Under the pieces are notes generated by a model. It did no database searches, was not told the DNA's origin, and saw nothing but the letters and a program-made list of their open reading frames with translations. Of a stretch of DNA of 64,000 nt, positions 26,538-35,787 are shown piece by piece. The stretch covers positions 372,001 to 436,000 of the forward strand of contig NC_013441.1 of assembly GCF_000024785.1 (NCBI RefSeq), in the 5' to 3' direction. This stretch comes from Gordonia bronchialis DSM 43247 (GTDB taxonomy: Bacteria; Actinomycetota; Actinomycetes; Mycobacteriales; Mycobacteriaceae). Positions within the stretch are counted from its first letter, which is position 1, and each line of letters opens with the position of its first letter. Both the position numbers and the translations under genes were made by a program.

Positions 26538-28345
26538 CCGAGACGACAGCCGCTGGGGACGCTGTCGCGTTCGAACTCGACGAATCGCAACGTGCTGTCG
26601 CCGAGGCGCCCGCAGACGCGCGACTCCTGGTGATCGCGGGAGCCGGGCAGGGCAAGACCGAGGTGGTGGCATCTCGGATCGAGTATCTCGTAGAAGATGA
26701 GGGGCTTTCGGCGTCCACCGAGATCATGGCACTGAGCTTCTCGCGTGCTGCGGTACATGCAGTGCGAACGCGACTTGACGTGCGAGACATCGCGCGTACA
26801 GACGTGAGGACGTTTGATTCGCTGGCGTCGTATCTGTTGTCGCAGAACGGTATCGAGCCTGCGGGGGACTTCAACGAGAGGGTTCGTGCCGCCACCAGAC
26901 TGCTGACGACTTCGGCTGAAGTCGACGGGGTGGAGGACATCGCGCACATCATTCTCGACGAGGTCCAGGACCTCGTTGGTGACCGTGCAGAGATGGTATT
27001 GGCGTTGCTGTCGCGCCTGGACGAGTCTGCGGGGTTTACAGCCCTGGGTGATCCACTGCAGGCCCTCTATGATTTCACCCTCGACGACTCTCGGAGCAAA
27101 CTCACATCGAGCGAGTTCATCGACGCCCTCACGAAATCCCACGGTGGCACCGAACTAAGCCTCGACCGCAACTATCGCGCCCGCGGCGAATTCCCGCGCG
27201 GCGTGATCGAACTGGGCAACAAGATGAGAGACGAGCAGAGGGGCGAAGCAGCTCAGATCATCACGGAGTTCGAGAGCACACTGCCACACTCGGGCGAAAT
27301 CCGGGATTGGCACTTTCTCGATGACGCCTCCGCTGGTCGGACGGCGGTGCTGTGCGCAACGAACGGCGAGGTCCTGAGGGTGTCCAACTTCCTGTCTGAG
27401 CAGGGCATTGATCATGTCGTCCGACGACCCGCGCAGGACTTTGGCGCCGCCAAATGGATCGCGGAGCTGTTCGAGGGGGTCGAGGGACCGGAGTTGGCGA
27501 GGTCTGACGTCGAGTCGGCGATCGAGAGCAAACTCGCGGCTCGACTTCGGGACGAGGCGTGGTACCTGCTCAAGGGTGCCGAAGGGCGCTCGCGCACCAT
27601 GAATCAGCTCAACCTCCCTCGCCTGCGCAGCTTGATATCGACCCACGCGATGCCGCTGACCCTCACTGAACCCGACCAAGCGCATGTGATCGTCTCCACG
27701 ATCCACCGAGCCAAAGGACTTGAATTCGAACGAGCGTACTTCGTGCACCCGAATAGCCCGATGAACGATCAGAACGATTGGCCGGCCATCCGTCAGAGAT
27801 ACGTTGCGCTGAGCCGGGCGCGCGACATGGTCGCGGTGATCGACATCCCCACCGAGTGGGTCTGGTTCGACAAACGGAATGGGCGATCGCGGGAACGCAA
27901 GAAGGGCAAGTCCGGGAAGCACTACACTCTTGCGGTGGAGCTACGTGGCAATGATGTGATGGACTCGCGGCCACTGCAGGGCGACCCGAGAAGGGCGCAC
28001 GAGATCCAGAGGAATCTCGCCGAGGTTTCGCCGGGCCAGGAGATCTTCGGGGTGTTCGATCCCACCCAGTCCACAGCGGACAAACCGATATTCTGCCTGA
28101 GCACCTCGAAGGGCGCGGAACTCGGCTTCACCGATAAGTGGTTCGGGAGAGCACTTGCCTACGATTTCGGCTGGCGACGCGAGTTCCGTGATGGTTGGGA
28201 TGGAGCCGTTGTCGAGGGAGTGCGCTTGGTGTCAGTTGAGACGGTTGCAGGAGATCCGCGAGTGACAGAGGCTGCCGGTCTGGGTCCCTCGGGATTCTGG
28301 TTGGTACCGCGGGTATTCGGGTTGGTTGCGCCGAAACCGTCGTGA
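26534..28345 (+). CDS. UvrD/Rep-like superfamily 1 helicase (paralogue 2)
   Basis: A 603-residue protein starting in an ATGA overlap. SF1 motifs are AGAGQGKTEVV (near 34), DEVQDLVGD (near 141), GDPLQALYDF (near 172), NYRARG (near 216) and TIHRAKGLEF (near 388), with YVALSRARDM near 423. It aligns over its whole length with the protein at 3823-5637, including LSFSRAAVHAVRTRL near residue 68 and the shared tail GPSGFWLVPRVFGL. The two therefore arose by duplication and bracket the drm/druE-like genes. It is the last gene of the + strand operon and converges on the DUF262 gene with three bases between stop codons. Confidence 0.85.
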   Translation: MTETTAAGDAVAFELDESQRAVAEAPADARLLVIAGAGQGKTEVVASRIEYLVEDEGLSASTEIMALSFSRAAVHAVRTRLDVRDIARTDVRTFDSLASYLLSQNGIEPAGDFNERVRAATRLLTTSAEVDGVEDIAHIILDEVQDLVGDRAEMVLALLSRLDESAGFTALGDPLQALYDFTLDDSRSKLTSSEFIDALTKSHGGTELSLDRNYRARGEFPRGVIELGNKMRDEQRGEAAQIITEFESTLPHSGEIRDWHFLDDASAGRTAVLCATNGEVLRVSNFLSEQGIDHVVRRPAQDFGAAKWIAELFEGVEGPELARSDVESAIESKLAARLRDEAWYLLKGAEGRSRTMNQLNLPRLRSLISTHAMPLTLTEPDQAHVIVSTIHRAKGLEFERAYFVHPNSPMNDQNDWPAIRQRYVALSRARDMVAVIDIPTEWVWFDKRNGRSRERKKGKSGKHYTLAVELRGNDVMDSRPLQGDPRRAHEIQRNLAEVSPGQEIFGVFDPTQSTADKPIFCLSTSKGAELGFTDKWFGRALAYDFGWRREFRDGWDGAVVEGVRLVSVETVAGDPRVTEAAGLGPSGFWLVPRVFGLVAPKPS

Positions 28346-28348
28346 GCA

Positions 28349-30706
28349 TCAGTCGGGCTTGCGTCTACGAAACCGCTCGCGCACCTGCTCGAGTGTTTCG
28401 CCGGTCCGCTCCAGCCGCCAGTCGCGCCAGCCATTCCTGTTGGAACCCACTAGGTCCGACAACGCGCCTGAGGGTGTCGCGAACTCACGATGCCCCACAA
28501 GTAGGCGGCCGGCCCGACTGATTCGGGCAGCGAAGGATCGGCCCTTTCGAGGCTGCTCGTGGTAAACGCGGTCGCCTTCGTGTATGTATCCCGCCAGGAT
28601 GAGATCACCGATCGTCTCCTCGTAGACGACTCGGCTTGCGGCTCGGACCTTGCCATCGGTGTTCTCGGCATCGGAAAAGAGTTTCTCGGCCACCGGTGAT
28701 TTCTGAGCATCCTGCTCTCGCCCGTCGTTGGCAGGTACATCCTGCGACGCTCCGGAGGGGGCGGCAACCTTCTCGATATAGAGAGTGCCTGCGATCTCGC
28801 GAAACTCGAACCCGGTCACGGGATCATCTTTGAGCACACCCAGAGCCCCGGCATCGCCTGGGAGTGCTTGGGTGACGCGATCTTCGACGCGGGAGACGGA
28901 ACCCACTGGGAGGCGGTCGAAGAACTCCTCGATCTCGGCCCATGCGGTTCGAATCCAGTCGTCGGGATCAGGTTGTGGTTCGGCCTCTGATATCGCAGGC
29001 GCCGCCGCGGGGACGACCTCGGCATTGGGGTGAGGCCACGTTCGACAGAAGCCATCTGCGAGAAGTGCACCCCGCATGCTGATCGCCACACCATCCAGCG
29101 ACTCTGGCAGAGCGGCGTTGAGCGCAAGTGTGGATTCGGTGAGCATGGATCGTCGCTCTCCCCACGTTGACGCCCGAGACAGTGCGCGGGGGCTATCGAA
29201 CAACGTCAGATTGCCCAACGATGCGCGCAGCGTATCGTCGATGGGATCCTCTGCTCCCGCGAGTAGTGCATAGTCCGTCGAGGTGAGATCGGGCGCTACC
29301 TCGAAGTTCCCGATCAAGCCGAGCTCGCACCCACGAAGCACCATCCGGATCCGGGCACGTGTCAGGTTTCGGAATATCGGCGCCGACACCAATGCCTCGC
29401 GGATTTCCGCATCGGTCGGCCAACGGCCCGACTCGGAATCGTTGTTCAGGAAGAACTCTCGGACAACCGGCGCATACGGCTGCTGACTGCGCTTCAACGC
29501 CTTCAGCAGCTCCAACAGCATGCGGTTGTAGTTCTTGCTGGTCGAACGCAGTACAGCGCGCCGAACGAGCCATGACTCAATGTAAATAAATGCTTCTGCG
29601 CGGTCGCTATCGCCGGCTTCTCGGTCCAGGTAGAGCACCACCGGCGACAACACGGTCGTGTCGAGCGTCTCGGCGGTTTTCAGGAGTCGAGTGTGCGCGT
29701 CATCGCCGAGGGGATCGATGATCGCGCGATACAAGTCGCTGCATTCGGCGACCTCTCGTGTCAGGGTCTCCAGCTCTGCCAGAGACATCTGTGCCGAGAG
29801 ATCCTTGAAACGGTTGAAGAGTCCGGTGGCAAGCACCTCTTCCCCAGTCCGCATAGTGAGATAGTGTGCGAAGAAGGCGTCGACGCGGGTTCGAATGAGT
29901 CGACCTTGTCGGACTTCCGCTTGCCAGAACGAGGTCTCGAGTCGTCGCCAGTAGTCATCGAAAATCCGTTCAACGTCCGCGCCGGCGCGCTCCAGCTTTT
30001 GAAACAGTGAGTTCTTCACCAGATCGCTGGGCAGGAGAGGTGTCCCGCGGTCGTTGAGGCTCTCGAAGATCACTTGTGCGTTGTCATTTGCGGCGAGTTC
30101 GATCACGACCAACTGCAGCCCTATCCGTAGGGCGTGGACGAGCGATTGGATTCGGGCGCGGTCCTGATCGACGTCGGCGAGCCACTCCAGCGCAGCTTCG
30201 TAGAAGAACTGGTACGCGTCGAGGAGCCGCGAATCCTGATCTTCGTCGGGACTCCGGCGGTCGACGATCCCCGCGAACACACGTCTATCGCGAAGCGTCG
30301 GCCAGACCTTGTACGGAGCGAACTCGGCGGTCGAGAGTTGATCCTCGTTGGTGACGAGTCTGTTCAGCGCCTTGGTGAACGTCTCCTCCACCTCTGCGGT
30401 CTGGAACGCATCGCGAATTGCGCAGAGCGCGATCTGGAGCGTGGTGATCCGCTGTTGCCCGTCGATGACCTGGAGCACGCTGATGTCCGCCGCGTCCTTG
30501 TCCGTCGAGTCGAGGACAACCGCCCCCAGGAAGTGCGGCTCCGCGGTATGTCCGGCCGCGAACGACTCCGACATGGAGATCACGTCGGCCCACAAGGGCT
30601 CCCAGTTCTTCACCCTGTCCCACACGTACGGACGCTGGAACACCGGCACCACCAGACACTGCTCACCCTCGAACAACTCGCGGACAAGTTTGGCCTCGGC
30701 CTTCAT
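28349..30706 (-). CDS. DUF262 (GmrS-like) protein with C-terminal RAMA domain
   Basis: A 785-residue protein. The N-terminal DUF262 domain has VVPVFQRPYVWD (near 18), PHFLGAVVLDS (near 60) and VIDGQQRITTLQ (near 83), the ParB-like nucleotide-hydrolysing signature of GmrSD-type type IV restriction enzymes. A helical middle follows. A region around residues 505-560 (SLGNLTLFDSPRALSRAS) resembles the end of DUF1524, but the usual His-x-x-Pro nuclease motif before it is not visible. The C-terminal 75 residues (ILAGYIHEGDRVY ... FATPSGAL ... NGWRDWRLE) fit a RAMA domain, a module linked to modified DNA. I infer a modification-sensing restriction factor whose nuclease is degenerate or supplied in trans. 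Confidence 0.78.
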   Translation of the reverse strand: MKAEAKLVRELFEGEQCLVVPVFQRPYVWDRVKNWEPLWADVISMSESFAAGHTAEPHFLGAVVLDSTDKDAADISVLQVIDGQQRITTLQIALCAIRDAFQTAEVEETFTKALNRLVTNEDQLSTAEFAPYKVWPTLRDRRVFAGIVDRRSPDEDQDSRLLDAYQFFYEAALEWLADVDQDRARIQSLVHALRIGLQLVVIELAANDNAQVIFESLNDRGTPLLPSDLVKNSLFQKLERAGADVERIFDDYWRRLETSFWQAEVRQGRLIRTRVDAFFAHYLTMRTGEEVLATGLFNRFKDLSAQMSLAELETLTREVAECSDLYRAIIDPLGDDAHTRLLKTAETLDTTVLSPVVLYLDREAGDSDRAEAFIYIESWLVRRAVLRSTSKNYNRMLLELLKALKRSQQPYAPVVREFFLNNDSESGRWPTDAEIREALVSAPIFRNLTRARIRMVLRGCELGLIGNFEVAPDLTSTDYALLAGAEDPIDDTLRASLGNLTLFDSPRALSRASTWGERRSMLTESTLALNAALPESLDGVAISMRGALLADGFCRTWPHPNAEVVPAAAPAISEAEPQPDPDDWIRTAWAEIEEFFDRLPVGSVSRVEDRVTQALPGDAGALGVLKDDPVTGFEFREIAGTLYIEKVAAPSGASQDVPANDGREQDAQKSPVAEKLFSDAENTDGKVRAASRVVYEETIGDLILAGYIHEGDRVYHEQPRKGRSFAARISRAGRLLVGHREFATPSGALSDLVGSNRNGWRDWRLERTGETLEQVRERFRRRKPD

Positions 30707-30786
30707 GCGGTGAACCTCGTCGGTGTCGATTGATCTAATACTTGAAGATCAACGTAGCGGACGGCGACGACAGGGGTAACGGGACG
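30707..30786. promoter_or_regulatory. Divergent intergenic region with inverted repeat
   Basis: This 80-base gap separates the DUF262 gene and the helicase gene, which are transcribed away from each other. It contains the inverted repeat TTGATCT (30730-30736) and AGATCAA (30746-30752) with a 9-base spacer. The region is A/T-rich for this genome, including TCTAATACTTG. It must hold both promoters, and the inverted repeat is a plausible operator. A TTG at 30742 within it is an alternative start for the helicase, but the ATG at 30787 is preferred. Confidence 0.45.
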
Positions 30787-33132
30787 ATGCAGTCACTCGG
30801 CGAATCGGTGCTCGGCGAGCTCACCAGGGTAGGACCCTTGACCTCCGTCGAACTGGGAGAGCGCCTCTCCCAGCCCGTGACCGCTGTCCAAGAGGTACTG
30901 CTCGAGTGCGACCAGGTGTTCGTGCGGCCCCCCGAAGGGTCTGACAAGTGGAGTGTCGTCTCATCAGACGACATGGCGCAGCGACTGGGGATGAATCGTG
31001 GTCTGCGGCCGTGGCAGGTCGACGCCTTTCAACGGTGGCTGGTCGCCGGACGAGCAGGGGTCATCGAGGCCGTGACCGGCGCCGGAAAGACTGACGTGGG
31101 AGTGGCCGCCATCGCAGACGCGAGAAGACGGGGCGTCCCGACGCTGGTCCTCCTGCCCGATCGCGATTTGGCGGATCACTGGCGTGGCGTACTCGAAACA
31201 GCCTTCCCTGGCGTGAAGGTCGGTACACCGCATTCAACACGTGCTATCGCTGTCGCTGAACAGATGGTCGTTACCACAGTCGAGGGGTTGGGCAATAAGC
31301 GTCTGACTGCGTTTCGGGAAGCCGGCCTGTTGGTGGTCGACGAGATCCAACGATTCGGTGCCGCCACACTCACCGCGTCCGTATTTCCTCGCGAAGGTTT
31401 AACGGAGAAGCTCGGACTGACGGCATCGTACGAAGGGAGCAATGCGCAGATACAGCGGGTCCTGCGTCCCTACTTTGGTGAGCGAATCTCCGGCTGTTCG
31501 TACACCCGTGCGGTCGATGAAGGAATTCTGGGAAAGCCGTTGGTTTTGACCGTAGGGGTGAGCTTTTCATCCAAAGAGCGCGACGAGTACGAAGCGTTGT
31601 CGCGCCGGATCGAGAGTGCGGAACGCAAGCTTCGCGACACAGGAGCAGATCTGAGTGCCGGGATCTACGAGACCGCGCGGGATATCGACTCTGGGTCGCT
31701 TGTGGGTGAGATCAGTTTCTTGGCACATGAGTATCTTGAGGCGGTGGACGCGCGGCGTCGCGTAACGGCAATGTGTCAGTCGAAAATTCAGGCTGTTGCT
31801 GAGATTGCAAGAGGTGTTGCCACAGCCCAACGGACAACGGTTTTCACAGACCCAGAGAGCATCTCGGAAAGCATCGCAGAAGTCGTTTCGACCCAGAGTG
31901 GTGTCACCGCTGACTTCATATCGTCGAGCAGCAATATCCCGTTTACCATCGGCCGGTTCAGTAGCGAAGCAGTGAAGGTCCTCGCTACCGCGCGATTAAT
32001 GGACGAGGGCGTTCCGGTCCCCACATCTCAGGTGGGAATCGTGACCGCAGCAGCGAGATCCCGCGCGCAGATGCTACAGCGTATGGGTAGGGTGGTGCAT
32101 CCTGCGGACTGGGCCCTACGCAGCGCGATCGTGGTGGTGTACGTAAACGCGACCATCGAGGACCCGGACGTGGGCTCGCTGGCCGAGACGCACCTTGACG
32201 AGCTTGTGCCGATTGCCGCGCAACGCCGCGACGTCGATCCTCAGGAGGCCGCTGATCGGCTCAAAGACTGGCTCTCCCCGAGGTCAGACGTCGAGGACAT
32301 TGGTGCAAACGAGATTCCTGTTCCTGTCGTGGAGACGGAGATATGGGATCCCCGAGGCGCAATCCTCGACATCGTGGCTGAGCACGAGGGTCTGCTCACC
32401 TGGCGTGAACTACGCGACTTGCTTCCTGATCTCGAAGTCGAAGATGCACTGATGAACGGTCTCGATGAACTCAACTGGATGCGGGTGGGTGGTGTCCTGG
32501 CGGGTATTGGCGATGTCAAGGTCCGAGACAGCGATCGGCGAATAGTCGCTCTAGATGCCCTAGCCCGCGCTCGCGACGTGTTGGGCGAAATACCCACATC
32601 CGCGCCCCAGATCCGGGCGGAGTTGGGGTCGGCGGCCGAGATTCTGCGGACAGTCTCCAGCGAGCGCCTTGGTGAGTTCTGGCAATCCGTCGGCGGCCGA
32701 ATCGAGCTCCCTGCCGCGGCCGGACCGGAGTCGCAGGACGCGGCTACCCCCCTGCCAGACACGGGCGACGTGCAGGTTGCCCCAGAAGCAGTGGAGCCGT
32801 TGCCAGAACCGCGGGCGCACGTCTCGATGAGTCCGGCGATACGGGCGGTGATTGAGCAGATCGGTGTCGAAGGCGGTGAAGCGTCTCTGGCCTCCGATCA
32901 TGTGAGCGGGACGCTTGAGATCCGTGATCCAGCAGGACGAACCAAGCTGGTTCGCGTCCACAGCGGCATCGGTGGCAATTGGAGGGTCAGGACCACTGAT
33001 GGTGATCTCGGAGAACGCACTGCTGAGCACGATGCGATCATCTTTCTGGATCGAGGCACCACGCCGCCCAAGTTTTACATTGCGCCAGTCGGACCTTATG
33101 CCAAGCGCGTCAAAGCAGTTGTTGAGGCACGG
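30787..33132 (+). pseudogene. SSL2-type helicase, 5' part, interrupted by IS21
   Basis: This is the first 782 codons of a gene that continues at 35788. An N-terminal winged-helix-like segment (TSVELGERLSQPVTAVQEVL) precedes an SF2 helicase: VTGAGKTDVGVAA (near 94), VVDEIQRFG (near 183, DEIQ in place of the usual DEAH), LGLTAS (near 210), TARLMDEGVPVP (near 400) and QRMGRVVHP (near 430). These are features of XPB/SSL2 and type III restriction helicases. The IS21 element joins the frame to a 62-codon tail ending at 33318, so a shortened protein with an intact helicase core could still be made. It is transcribed away from the DUF262 gene. Confidence 0.85.
33126..33132 (+). repeat. Target site duplication of IS21, left copy
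   Basis: GGCACGG lies directly left of the IS21 end and is repeated at 35781-35787. Both copies read in the helicase frame, so removing the element plus one copy restores the gene exactly. Confidence 0.92.
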
Positions 33133-33320
33133 TGTCAGCGGTCATGTAATTCCCCAGGTTGGTGGGGTTGTCCGTCACGTAATTCCTCACCTGTCCGTCA
33201 CGTAATTCCCCACCCTGGGGCGTGTCGGGCGGGGTTGGGGTGCTGCTACAGGTTCGCTCCTTGCAGGGCCCCTTCCCGGGCCCCTGGAAGGGGCCTGAGG
33301 TGGCACGGAGGACGTTGACG

Positions 33321-34877
33321 ATGACCCAGCTGTTGGAGTTGTTTCGGCATTGGTATGCCGGACGCTCGCAGGTACAGATTTCCCAGGCGTTGGGCCTGGA
33401 TCGCAAGACCATCCGCAAGTATCTCGCGCCGGCGCTGGCGGCGGGAATGAGCCCGGGCACCGGGGACAAGTTCGACGAGTCGGTGTGGCGGGAGTTGATC
33501 GGCGGCTGGTTCCCCGAAGTTGTCGATCCCTCGACGCGGGCGGTGACGTGGCCGCCGATCGCCAAGCATCATAAGTGGATCAGCGGCCAGCTCGATGCCA
33601 CGGTGACGGTGGCCACGATCGCGCAACGTCTGCGCGACGACCACGGGGTTGATGTGTCGGAATCGTCGGTACGCCGTTATGTGACAGCACATTTCGCTGA
33701 CAAGATCAACGAGAAACGCGCAACCCCACCACGACCCCCGGTACCTGCAGGCGAGGAAGCCCAAGTCGATTACGGCAAGCTCGGGATGTGGACCAACCCT
33801 GAGACCGGGAAGCGGGTGTCGGTGTGGGCGTTCGCGATCATCCTGTCGTGCTCGCGGTGGTTGTTTGTGCAGCCGGTCCTCAAGATGGACCAAACATCTT
33901 GGTGCGCTTCGCATGTGGATGCGTTCGAGTTTTTCGGCGGCGTGCCCGAGCGAATCGTTTGTGACAACCTCAAGACCGGGGTCAGCAAGCCTGATCTCTA
34001 CGATCCGCAGATCAACCGGGCCTACGCCGAACTCGCCTCGTTCTACGAGGTGCTGATCGATCCGGCGCGCGCGTTCACTCCGAAAGACAAACCGCGCATC
34101 GAGCGCCCGATGCCCTACATTCGGGACTCGTTCTTCACGGGCCGCGAGTTCACCAGCCTGCCGCAGATGCAACAGGCCGCCCTCGACTGGTGTCTGAACG
34201 TGTACGGCCGCCACGCCCACCGCGGGATCGATGGGGTGCCGCCCGCCGAACTGTTCGCGCAGATCGAACGGGATGTGTTGACTCCGTTGCCGCCCAGACG
34301 ATTTGAACGTGTCACCTACCACGTGGGCAAGGTCGCCCCCGACTGTCATGTCAAGGCGGGCACAGCGTTGTACTCGGTGCCGTGGCGGCTGATCGGCTCA
34401 CACGTGCGGGTCCGCACGTGCGGGGATATGGTCCAGGTCTTCGCCGACGACCAGGTCGTGGCAACCCACGTACTGCACCTGAGCGGACGAGCAACCAACC
34501 TCGAGCACTATCCGCCGCACAAGGTCGCCTACCACTCCCGCCCGGTGGCGTGGTGCCGCAAGCAGGCCGAAGAGATCGGCGAGCACGCGGTCGCAGTCGT
34601 CGCTGAACTCTCCGAGGTCAATGCGATCCACCGCCTGCGCGCGATCCAGTCCATCGTCGGCTTGCGCACCAAGTATCCCGATGACCGCATCAACGCCGCC
34701 TGCGCCCGCGCGATCGCCGTCGGCGATGTCGGGCCACGCACCATCAAAGGCATCCTGATCGCCGGTACCGAATACGACGACACCATCACCACATCGCCGG
34801 TAGCGCCGACACCACCGGCATTTCTGCGTGGCCCGCACGCCTTCGCCGACGACCTCGACACGGCAGCCGGCCAGTAG
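33321..34877 (+). CDS. istA: IS21 transposase IstA
   Basis: A 518-residue protein starting ATG at 33321 (MTQLLELFRHWYAGRSQ); the frame is open further upstream but that part covers the IS end repeats. An N-terminal helix-turn-helix is visible (QISQALGLDRKTIRKYL). The DDE catalytic domain starts near EAQVDYGKLG and includes VCDNLKTGV and ERPMPYIRDSFFTGREF, with the central integrase-core region between. It cuts and joins the element ends with the help of IstB. Length is normal for the family and no disruption is seen. Confidence 0.93.
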   Translation: MTQLLELFRHWYAGRSQVQISQALGLDRKTIRKYLAPALAAGMSPGTGDKFDESVWRELIGGWFPEVVDPSTRAVTWPPIAKHHKWISGQLDATVTVATIAQRLRDDHGVDVSESSVRRYVTAHFADKINEKRATPPRPPVPAGEEAQVDYGKLGMWTNPETGKRVSVWAFAIILSCSRWLFVQPVLKMDQTSWCASHVDAFEFFGGVPERIVCDNLKTGVSKPDLYDPQINRAYAELASFYEVLIDPARAFTPKDKPRIERPMPYIRDSFFTGREFTSLPQMQQAALDWCLNVYGRHAHRGIDGVPPAELFAQIERDVLTPLPPRRFERVTYHVGKVAPDCHVKAGTALYSVPWRLIGSHVRVRTCGDMVQVFADDQVVATHVLHLSGRATNLEHYPPHKVAYHSRPVAWCRKQAEEIGEHAVAVVAELSEVNAIHRLRAIQSIVGLRTKYPDDRINAACARAIAVGDVGPRTIKGILIAGTEYDDTITTSPVAPTPPAFLRGPHAFADDLDTAAGQ

Positions 34878-34929
34878 ACCTCACACCCAATCCCATTAAC
34901 TACCAGCTTATTCCACTAAGGACGTTCTG

Positions 34930-35691
34930 ATGACCATTCATGATCCCAGCCTGCGAGCCGCGTTGAAAACGTTGAAGTTGACCGGCATGCTCGACACCCT
35001 CGACGCCCGGCTGGCCCAAACCCGCGCCGGCGAACTGGGTCACCTGGAGTTCCTGCAGGTGTTGTGCGAAGACGAGATCGCCCGCCGTGAGTCCGCCGCC
35101 CTGGCGCGGCGCGTGCGCCGGGCCCGCTTCGAACAATCAGCAACCTTCGACGACTTCGACTTCACCGCCAACCCGAAACTGCCCGCCGCGATGCTGCGTG
35201 ACCTCGCCGCCCTGCGCTGGCTCGACGCCGGCGAATCAGTCATCCTCTACGGACCCGTCGGAGTCGGCAAAACCCATGTGGCACAAGCACTCGGCCACCA
35301 AGTCGCGTTACGCGGACACGACATCCGATTCGTCAAATGCGCCCGCATGCTCGCCGACCTCGCCGGCGGCCACGCCGATCGCACCATCGGGCAACGCATG
35401 CGCGAATACACCCGCCCCGCCGTCCTGATCATCGACGACTTCGCCATGCGCGAACACACCACCACCGGCTCCGACGACCTCTACGACCTCGTCTCCGACC
35501 GCGCCATCGCAGCCAAACCCGTCATCCTCACCAGCAACCGCGCACCCAAAGACTGGTACCCCCTGTTCCCCAACCCCGTCGTCGCCGAATCACTACTCGA
35601 CCGACTCATCAACACCAGCCACCAGATCCTCATGGACGGCCCGTCCTACCGACCACGCAAACGCCCCGGACGAACACCGAAAACCACCTAA
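34930..35691 (+). CDS. istB: IS21 helper ATPase IstB
   Basis: A 253-residue AAA+ ATPase of the DnaC/IstB type. The Walker A motif is YGPVGVGKTHVAQALGH and the Walker B motif is LIIDDFAMREH. LTSNRAPKDWYPLFPNPV is the sensor region typical of IstB. It selects target DNA and activates IstA. It lies 52 bases after istA in the same element and appears intact. Confidence 0.93.
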   Translation: MTIHDPSLRAALKTLKLTGMLDTLDARLAQTRAGELGHLEFLQVLCEDEIARRESAALARRVRRARFEQSATFDDFDFTANPKLPAAMLRDLAALRWLDAGESVILYGPVGVGKTHVAQALGHQVALRGHDIRFVKCARMLADLAGGHADRTIGQRMREYTRPAVLIIDDFAMREHTTTGSDDLYDLVSDRAIAAKPVILTSNRAPKDWYPLFPNPVVAESLLDRLINTSHQILMDGPSYRPRKRPGRTPKTT

Positions 35692-35780
35692 CCCACAACC
35701 CCAGCTACCCTCAACCCAGCACACCCGAACATGGGGAAATCCGTGACGGACACACCTGGGGAATTACGTGACCGTCGACA

Positions 35781-35787
35781 GGCACGG
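35781..35787 (+). repeat. Target site duplication of IS21, right copy
   Basis: GGCACGG directly follows the right end of the IS21 element and matches 33126-33132. Confidence 0.92.

Larger units (their letters stand above)
33133..35780 (+). mobile_element. IS21-family insertion sequence
   Basis: A 2648-base element. Its left end begins TGTCAGCGGTCATGTAATTC and its right end, read inward on the other strand, begins TGTCGACGGTCACGTAATTC, so the terminal repeats match over about 27 bases with a few differences. Inside the left end, TGTCCGTCACGTAATTCC occurs twice (near 33170 and 33194), and a related copy lies near 35743 on the right; such internal transposase-binding repeats are typical of IS21. 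A 7-base duplication GGCACGG flanks it. It carries istA and istB and looks intact. It splits the SSL2-type helicase gene. Confidence 0.93.

Noticed and set aside
5634..28345. Search for DrmC (phospholipase D, HxK motif), DrmE and DrmMII in the operon
   Set aside because: No HxKx4D phospholipase pattern or DrmE-like protein was seen in any gene. The C5 methyltransferase at 36284 lies far away on the other strand, so it was not assigned as DrmMII.
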